Shown here: positions 56,611 through 64,000 of the stretch, one piece after another
Layout: each line of letters starts with the position of its first letter
Position numbering within the stretch: the stretch's first letter is position 1
From: Patiriisocius marinus
Lineage (GTDB): Bacteria > Bacteroidota > Bacteroidia > Flavobacteriales > Flavobacteriaceae
Assembly (NCBI RefSeq): GCF_008974325.1
Contig: NZ_BKCG01000001.1
Location: 1,054,001 to 1,118,000 of the forward strand
Direction of reading: 5' to 3'
Length of the DNA stretch: 64,000 nucleotides
Notes under the pieces: generated by a model
What the model was told of the DNA's origin: nothing
The model's input: only the letters and a program-made list of their open reading frames with translations
Database searches by the model: none
Translations under genes and position numbers: made by a program

Positions 56611-58830
56611 TTATTTATCGTAGTTCTTGGAGATTAAATTCTCTAGTATAATACGTGTAAATTGACTGTCGTCATATGGTTTTACTATAATGTCATCCAT
56701 ACCTGCGGCGTATATTTCATTTCTAACTTCTTCGACTTCGACAGCGGTTAAGGCAATAATTGGTATTGTAGAATTAAATTTTCTGGTTTCGATTGTTGCT
56801 TCAAAGCCATTCATAATAGGCATATTTAGATCCATTAAAATTAAATCGAAATGATTGTTTTTAATTAGATTTACGGCTTCGTCTCCGTTTTCTGCAATAG
56901 AGCATATCACACCTTTTTTCTCTAATATTTTCTTAGTTACAATTTGATTAATACGGTTATCCTCAGCAACTAGTATTTTCTTATCTTGAAGTAACGACTC
57001 GTTTAATAAAGGTTTAGAAACGGTGTTTATATGCTTTGTAACTTCTTTAAAATTCAAATCAAAAGAGACTTTAGTCCCTTTTCCTAGTTCACTTTCAAGT
57101 AATAAATTAGAATTAGAAGCTTGTAAAAGTTTTTTAACTATTGGTAAGCCTAATCCAGTTCCTTGATACACATAATTTAGAGATTCTACTTGTGTAAATT
57201 CATCAAATATAGTGGCTTGTTTGTCCTTTGGAATACCTATACCTGTATCAGTAATAGAAAACAAAATATTGTAATCGTTATTATCCTTTAATTCTTCTAA
57301 AATTAATGATATTGTAATGGTTCCATTTTCAGTAAATTTCAATGCATTACCTACTAAATTCATTAGGATTTGAGAAAGGCGAACCACATTTCCTTGTAGG
57401 TATTCTGGAATTTTAGAATCTATTTTTACTACTATTTTGTTCTTGTTTTGCAAACGCATATACTCAAAGGTAGCAGTGATACTTTGTATAAATTCGCGAA
57501 TATTAAATTGACTTAGTTCATTTTCTAGATTATTTGAATCTATTTTATTAATCTGAAGTACATCATTAATAAGCGCTAGTAAATAATCTGCTGAAAATTT
57601 AAGAGATTTTAGATCTTTCTCATGAGATTTAAGTTTTGGATCCTCAAGTAGAATACTACTAAGCCCAATAACGCCATAAAGAGGTGTTCTTAATTCGTGA
57701 CTTACAGTAGAGAAGAATTTACTTTTTGCTTTTGCTAGAAGTTCAGATTTTTCTTTTGCTTGCAAATACTCTTCATTTTTTTTGCGTAGAGCAAGATTTA
57801 AATCTCGTCTTTTTGTATACGCTACAAACAATGCGATAAACAGTAATAAACCCCCAAGACACACAATAATTAATATGTTGTTTAAGTTGTTTTTACTCTC
57901 TGCAATTTCAGCTTGTAGTGCAGTTTTTTCTTTCTGATCCGCAATCTGGTTTTTGTACTGTTCAACCTTTAATTTAGCCAATGCTGCTTGGCTTTGTTCA
58001 TCTTGAATTAAGCCTTGGCTTTCGTCAAAATAATATTCGCTGGAAAGTCTATAATCGTAGGCTTCCTTGTATCGTTTTTGTCCATAAAAACTTACTGCAA
58101 GTTGTTCGTAAGCATCATATTTTTCAGCAGGAGTTCCATTATCCTTAGTTAATATAAGAGCTTCTCGAGCAACTTTTTCTGCTTGTAAGTATTGTCCATT
58201 TTCATTGTAATACGTTGCCCAATATGTTTTTTCCGAAGATGAAAAATAATCTGGTTTATATTTGTCAAAACCTGGACTACCTAAAATTTTCAAATATTTT
58301 AATCCAATATCATATTGTTCAGAATAGAAGGCTGTGATGATTGTATTGTAATAGGCCTTAGCTAGCTCAATTGAATCTTTTGATTTTTTAATTTTAGTAA
58401 TTGAAATTTCGTGGTATTTTAAAGCTTTTTTATAATCAAGGTCAGACCTTGAGTGATAATTTGCTAAGTCCATGTATGACAAGCCTACTGTTAAATCATC
58501 ATTAAAAATTTCAGCGTATTTACGAGAGTTTTCTAGATTTTCTCTAGCAAGTAATGTATCACCAACTATTAAAAAATCGTAAGCCAAAAAGCGGTGTGCT
58601 TTGCTTAAATATCTTGGATTCTTTGATTGCTTTGCTAAATCTAGAAGTTTAATGTTTGACATTAAAGATTTAGTAAAAATTCCACTGTTATAATATATGG
58701 TTGAGCTATCTATTGTTTGTTCAATCAATTCTATAAGGATAGAATCTTTCGTGTTCTTTATGGTATCTTGTTGAGAATAACCTGTGTTGGATACAAATAA
58801 CAATAAAAAAATTGCTTTAAATACGTTCAT
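56611..58830 (-). CDS. Hybrid sensor histidine kinase/response regulator with TPR sensor region
   Basis: The 739-residue protein has a signal peptide (about 1-20), a periplasmic TPR-like helical region (about 25-300) and one membrane helix (about 318-338). A HisKA domain follows with phosphoacceptor His378 in FFSTVSHELRTPL, then a HATPase domain (NLVGNALKFT, DTGIGIP, GTGLGLPIV). A C-terminal REC domain has Asp667 in LILMDLNMP and Lys in VKPYD. No output domain is present, so the phosphate must pass to another protein. The signal sensed is unknown. No partner regulator gene is adjacent. Confidence 0.93.
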   Translation of the reverse strand: MNVFKAIFLLLFVSNTGYSQQDTIKNTKDSILIELIEQTIDSSTIYYNSGIFTKSLMSNIKLLDLAKQSKNPRYLSKAHRFLAYDFLIVGDTLLARENLENSRKYAEIFNDDLTVGLSYMDLANYHSRSDLDYKKALKYHEISITKIKKSKDSIELAKAYYNTIITAFYSEQYDIGLKYLKILGSPGFDKYKPDYFSSSEKTYWATYYNENGQYLQAEKVAREALILTKDNGTPAEKYDAYEQLAVSFYGQKRYKEAYDYRLSSEYYFDESQGLIQDEQSQAALAKLKVEQYKNQIADQKEKTALQAEIAESKNNLNNILIIVCLGGLLLFIALFVAYTKRRDLNLALRKKNEEYLQAKEKSELLAKAKSKFFSTVSHELRTPLYGVIGLSSILLEDPKLKSHEKDLKSLKFSADYLLALINDVLQINKIDSNNLENELSQFNIREFIQSITATFEYMRLQNKNKIVVKIDSKIPEYLQGNVVRLSQILMNLVGNALKFTENGTITISLILEELKDNNDYNILFSITDTGIGIPKDKQATIFDEFTQVESLNYVYQGTGLGLPIVKKLLQASNSNLLLESELGKGTKVSFDLNFKEVTKHINTVSKPLLNESLLQDKKILVAEDNRINQIVTKKILEKKGVICSIAENGDEAVNLIKNNHFDLILMDLNMPIMNGFEATIETRKFNSTIPIIALTAVEVEEVRNEIYAAGMDDIIVKPYDDSQFTRIILENLISKNYDK

Positions 58831-59017
58831 TTTTTTAGACTGGAGCCGTTTTTAATAAAAGTAATTAATAAATATTAAAGCAGCGAATTTTTGGTTGTTC
58901 ATCTAATAAATATACATAATATCGGTTGAAATTAAATGTTTGTAAATACTTAATTCTATAATACTTACAAAAATAGATTTTAATGATTATGTATCTTTAA
59001 CTTAAAATTTCAGAAAA

Positions 59018-60154
59018 TTGAAAACAAAACTTCCAAATACGCCAACCTCTATTTTTTCAGTTATGAGTGCTATGGCAATGGAGTACAATGCAATTAATTT
59101 ATCACAAGGGTTTCCAAACTTTAAAAGTGATCCGGTTTTAATTGATTTAGTTTCTAAAGCAATGAAGGATGGGCATAATCAATATGCTCCTATGGCTGGG
59201 GATGTTTATTTACGAGAAACTATTTGTAATAAAATGCACCAATTGTATAATACAACGTACAGTCCAGATACAGATATAGTTATTACGGCAGGTGCAACTC
59301 AAGCAATATTTACTGCAATTGCTGCTACAATCTCTATAGGTGATGAAGTGATTATTTTTACGCCAGCTTATGATTGTTATGGGCCTACAATTCAGCTTTT
59401 TGGTGGTAAGGTTATTGAGATGCAATTAGCTTCGCCATATTTTACTCCAGATTGGGAGGCAGTGCGTAATGTGATTTCTAACAATACTAAAATGATCATT
59501 ATTAATACGCCACATAACCCAAGCGGAATGCTTTTTTCTGAAACTGATATGCTTCAACTTCAGCAAATTTCAGAAGAGCATAATCTTTTGGTTATTAGTG
59601 ATGAAGTGTACGAACACATCATATTTGATGGTGAAAAACACCAAAGCGCCGCTACATTTGAACAATTAGCGAAGCGTTCATTTATTACCGCTTCTTTTGG
59701 AAAAACATTTCACAATACTGGTTGGAAAATGGGTTATTGTTTAGGTCCCAAAACGTTAATGGATGAATTTAAAAAGGTGCATCAATATAATGTGTTTAGT
59801 GTGAACCATCCATTTCAAAAAGCCCTAGCAGAATATTTACAGAATGAAAATACTTATTTAGGATTGGGTCAATTTTATCAACAGAAAAGAGATTTCTTTT
59901 TAAATTTGATAAAAGACTCTAAATTTAAAATACTGCCGTCTAAAGGAACTTATTTTCAGCTATTAGATTTTTCAGAAATTTCACAAAAATCGGATAAGGC
60001 TTTCGCCGAAATATTAACTAAACAACACAAGTTAGCAACCATTCCAATTTCGGTATTTAATAAGGATGCTTTAGATGAAAAAATAATAAGAGTCTGTTTT
60101 GCCAAAACAGAAGAAACACTAATTGATGCTGCGAAAATTCTAAAGTCATTGTAG
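59018..60154 (+). CDS. Methionine-type aminotransferase (class I/II, YbdL-like)
   Basis: The protein has 378 residues from a TTG start at 59018; no in-frame ATG lies between the upstream stop and the conserved N-terminus (KLPNTPTSIFSVMSAMA). PLP motifs are NTPHNPSGM, ISDEVYEH and SFGKTFHNTGWKMGY, where the lysine binds PLP. The family transaminates methionine and glutamine with 2-oxo acids such as KMTB. The omega-amidase gene at 63059 would finish this pathway by hydrolysing 2-oxoglutaramate. katG and an ankyrin gene lie between them. Confidence 0.9.
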   Translation: MKTKLPNTPTSIFSVMSAMAMEYNAINLSQGFPNFKSDPVLIDLVSKAMKDGHNQYAPMAGDVYLRETICNKMHQLYNTTYSPDTDIVITAGATQAIFTAIAATISIGDEVIIFTPAYDCYGPTIQLFGGKVIEMQLASPYFTPDWEAVRNVISNNTKMIIINTPHNPSGMLFSETDMLQLQQISEEHNLLVISDEVYEHIIFDGEKHQSAATFEQLAKRSFITASFGKTFHNTGWKMGYCLGPKTLMDEFKKVHQYNVFSVNHPFQKALAEYLQNENTYLGLGQFYQQKRDFFLNLIKDSKFKILPSKGTYFQLLDFSEISQKSDKAFAEILTKQHKLATIPISVFNKDALDEKIIRVCFAKTEETLIDAAKILKSL

Positions 60155-60278
60155 TTTCTTATAGTAAATTTAACTTAGTATAAGTTTTTCTAATCATTAA
60201 ATTAACACATACAATCAACTTAGACAATTGCACTCAATATATTTAGGTAATTTAGTGCTTTAGAAAATATTAAATTAA

Positions 60279-62522
<2,244 letters not shown>

Positions 62523-62545
62523 TCATTTAATTCAATAATAACTAT

Positions 62546-62578
62546 AACAGCGTTACAATTTGTGGCGCTGTTTTTTTA
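62546..62578 (+). terminator. Terminator just after katG
   Basis: AACAGCG (62546-62552) pairs with CGCTGTT (62566-62572), with further inner pairs including two G-T wobbles, followed by seven T. It lies only 12 bases before the ankyrin ATG, so downstream genes need read-through or a promoter inside katG. Confidence 0.8.
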
Positions 62579-62589
62579 CTTTTATATAT

Positions 62590-63054
62590 ATGAAGAACGA
62601 ACTATTTACCGCAATAAGGGAGCAAAATGCTTCGATGGTTTCTGAAATTTTAACCACTAATCCAGCTTTGGCTAGTGAAAAAGATCAAAGAGGTTCAACA
62701 CCATTATTACTAGCAACCTATTATGGTTTTGCTGACATAGCTGAAATTATTTTAAAATTTCCGCAGGATATAAATACACAGGATGCTTCGGGAAATACAG
62801 CTTTAATGGGAGTGTGTTTTAAAGGCTATCCTAAAATTGTTTCTATGTTAATTAGTGCTGGTGCTGATGTTAATAAAACAAACTTTAATGGCGCTACGGC
62901 ACTAATTTTTGCGACCACTTTTGCAAAAGCAGATATAGTGAAAACATTACTTGAAAATGGTGCTGATACATCGATTAAAGACGATCGTGGTAATACTGCT
63001 AAAGATCACGCTGTAATGCAGGGTGTTAATTCTGTAATCGAGTTACTATCTTAA
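62590..63054 (+). CDS. Ankyrin-repeat protein downstream of katG
   Basis: The protein has 154 residues from the ATG at 62590; a GTG at 62560 would put the start inside the terminator hairpin. It has four ankyrin repeats (RGSTPLLLATYYGFADIAEIIL, SGNTALMGVCFKGYPKIVSML and so on). Ankyrin proteins next to catalase genes are known in Pseudomonas aeruginosa (AnkB with KatB), where AnkB supports catalase function. A similar role is possible here. There is no signal peptide. The nitrilase-family gene starts 4 bases downstream. Confidence 0.9.
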   Translation: MKNELFTAIREQNASMVSEILTTNPALASEKDQRGSTPLLLATYYGFADIAEIILKFPQDINTQDASGNTALMGVCFKGYPKIVSMLISAGADVNKTNFNGATALIFATTFAKADIVKTLLENGADTSIKDDRGNTAKDHAVMQGVNSVIELLS

Positions 63055-63058
63055 AATT

Positions 63059-63838
63059 ATGAAAGATCAGCTTAAAGTTACTTTAGTTCAATCGCATTTA
63101 TTTTGGGAAAACCCAGAGGCTAATCGTGTGCATTTTTCAAAATTATTTGAAGAAATTAAAGAACAGACTGATCTTATTATTTTACCAGAAATGTTTACTT
63201 CTGGCTTTACAATGAATGCTACCGTAATTGCTGAGGCTTCAAATGGTCCATCCGTTTTATGGATGATATCTGAAGCAAAAAAGAACAATGCAGCTATTAC
63301 AGGGAGTCTAATAATAGAAGAAGAGGGAGTTTATTATAATAGATTGTTTTTTGTGCAACCAGATGGCTCAATTGAAACGTATGATAAAAAGCACACATTT
63401 ACACTTGCTGGTGAGCATAAAATATTTAAGGCAGGAAATAGTTTGAAGCAAATCGAATATAAAGGTTGGAAAATTAGACCTTTAGTATGTTACGATTTGC
63501 GTTTTCCAGTTTGGGCAAGAAATACAGATCACTATGATATAGTTCTGTATGTGGCAAACTGGCCAGAAAGAAGAGTTGCTGCTTGGGATGCTTTATTAAA
63601 AGCACGAGCTATTGAAAATATGGCTTATTGCATTGGCGTAAATAGAACAGGACTTGACGGTAACGGACATCAATATACTGGACATTCTGCAGTTTACGAT
63701 GTTTTAGGAAAACACATATCAACGGCATCGTTTGAAAATGAGTTTATAGATACAATTACTTTAGAAAAAACACATATTGAGAAAAACAGAAAGCATTTAC
63801 AGTTTCTAAATGATGCAGATAGTTTTAATCTAGTTTAA
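63059..63838 (+). CDS. Carbon-nitrogen hydrolase, omega-amidase (YafV-like)
   Basis: The 259-residue nitrilase-superfamily protein has the catalytic triad Glu44 (ILPEMFTSGF), Lys110 (TYDKKHTF) and Cys144 (RPLVCYDLRFP), and the family GEH motif near 118-120. It likely hydrolyses 2-oxoglutaramate or 2-oxosuccinamate, products of glutamine or asparagine transamination. The methionine-type aminotransferase 4 kb upstream is the natural partner. Its last 14 bases overlap the end of the convergent Ig-like protein gene. Confidence 0.9.
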   Translation: MKDQLKVTLVQSHLFWENPEANRVHFSKLFEEIKEQTDLIILPEMFTSGFTMNATVIAEASNGPSVLWMISEAKKNNAAITGSLIIEEEGVYYNRLFFVQPDGSIETYDKKHTFTLAGEHKIFKAGNSLKQIEYKGWKIRPLVCYDLRFPVWARNTDHYDIVLYVANWPERRVAAWDALLKARAIENMAYCIGVNRTGLDGNGHQYTGHSAVYDVLGKHISTASFENEFIDTITLEKTHIEKNRKHLQFLNDADSFNLV

Positions 63839-64000
63839 AACTTTCATTCCAACTCCAATTACCTCTTAATTCAATTTTAGTAGGGTAATATACTACGCGT
63901 TCAGGTAAAGTACGGCTCAAAAAGTTACCTGTATCCCATTTTTTATTATTGTTATCATCGTAGATTATTCTAACAAAATATTTTCCAGGCTTTATATATT
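63825..64000 (-). CDS. C-terminal end of an Ig-like domain protein (cut by window)
   Basis: On the minus strand an open frame enters at the window edge and ends at TAA (63825-63827), giving 57 residues. The visible sequence (GKYFVRIIYDDNNNKKWDTGNFL, PERVVYYPTKIELRGNWSWNESF) matches the end of Bacteroidota proteins annotated as Ig-like/SbsA-like domain proteins, usually surface lipoproteins. The N-terminus is not visible. It overlaps the amidase gene by 14 bases. Confidence 0.75.
   Translation of the reverse strand, partial: YIKPGKYFVRIIYDDNNNKKWDTGNFLSRTLPERVVYYPTKIELRGNWSWNESFKLD

Overview
The window looks like a chromosomal segment of a marine-type Flavobacteriaceae bacterium (Bacteroidota). 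The evidence is low GC, gliding/type IX secretion (T9SS) genes of the PorP/SprF and PorE-like OmpA types, both T9SS sorting-domain types (A and B), SusC-like TonB receptors paired with DUF5689 lipoproteins, many Cys-Asp-Asp-type surface lipoproteins, DUF3078/DUF2480/DUF2130 families, and promoter -7 boxes of the Bacteroidota type (TAnnTTTG). No rRNA, tRNA, CRISPR array or insertion sequence was seen. No gene-free stretch exceeds 300 bases.

Layout. 1-9.2 kb: the end of one TonB-dependent receptor, a small membrane protein, a secreted EEP-family nuclease divergent from a second TonB receptor plus DUF5689 lipoprotein, and a DUF2130 protein. 9.3-16 kb: a T9SS cell-surface module on the minus strand (type B sorted adhesin, PorP/SprF-like protein, PorE-like OmpA protein). 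16-19.5 kb: a second, apparently cytosolic EEP nuclease, the GTPase HflX and a DUF3078 protein. 19.7-27.1 kb: a complete SUF iron-sulfur assembly operon (sufA-like, sufB, lipoprotein, sufC, sufD, sufS, META lipoprotein, sufE, DUF59, DUF2480). 27.3-33.5 kb: a surface redox/copper-type cluster (di-heme cytochrome c peroxidase, MbnP-like lipoprotein, propeller lipoprotein, two tandem choice-of-anchor B proteins with T9SS tails). 33.6-37.3 kb: thiL, two tiny zinc-ribbon proteins, an alpha/beta hydrolase and brnQ.

37.5-47.9 kb is an AT-rich accessory island between brnQ and an aminopeptidase P gene. It holds a GHKL (MutL/MORC-like) ATPase, a Z1-domain helicase-like protein, a PD-(D/E)XK (DUF4420) nuclease, an AIPR protein and two overlapping cytosine-C5 DNA methyltransferases. 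This is the most interesting part of the window: a compact multi-gene restriction/defence system of a type proposed from comparative genomics (Iyer, Abhiman and Aravind 2008, MORC-like ATPases in restriction-modification loci) but, as far as I know, barely tested. Its right edge is a perfect 50-bp palindrome that contains the stop codons of both convergent genes.

47.9-64 kb returns to core-type genes: aminopeptidase P, a Crp/Fnr-like regulator, an Asp-box propeller protein, the succinate dehydrogenase operon sdhCAB with a good promoter, a hybrid sensor kinase, a methionine-type aminotransferase and an omega-amidase (likely one salvage pathway) separated by katG and an ankyrin protein, and the C-terminus of an Ig-like domain protein at the right edge.
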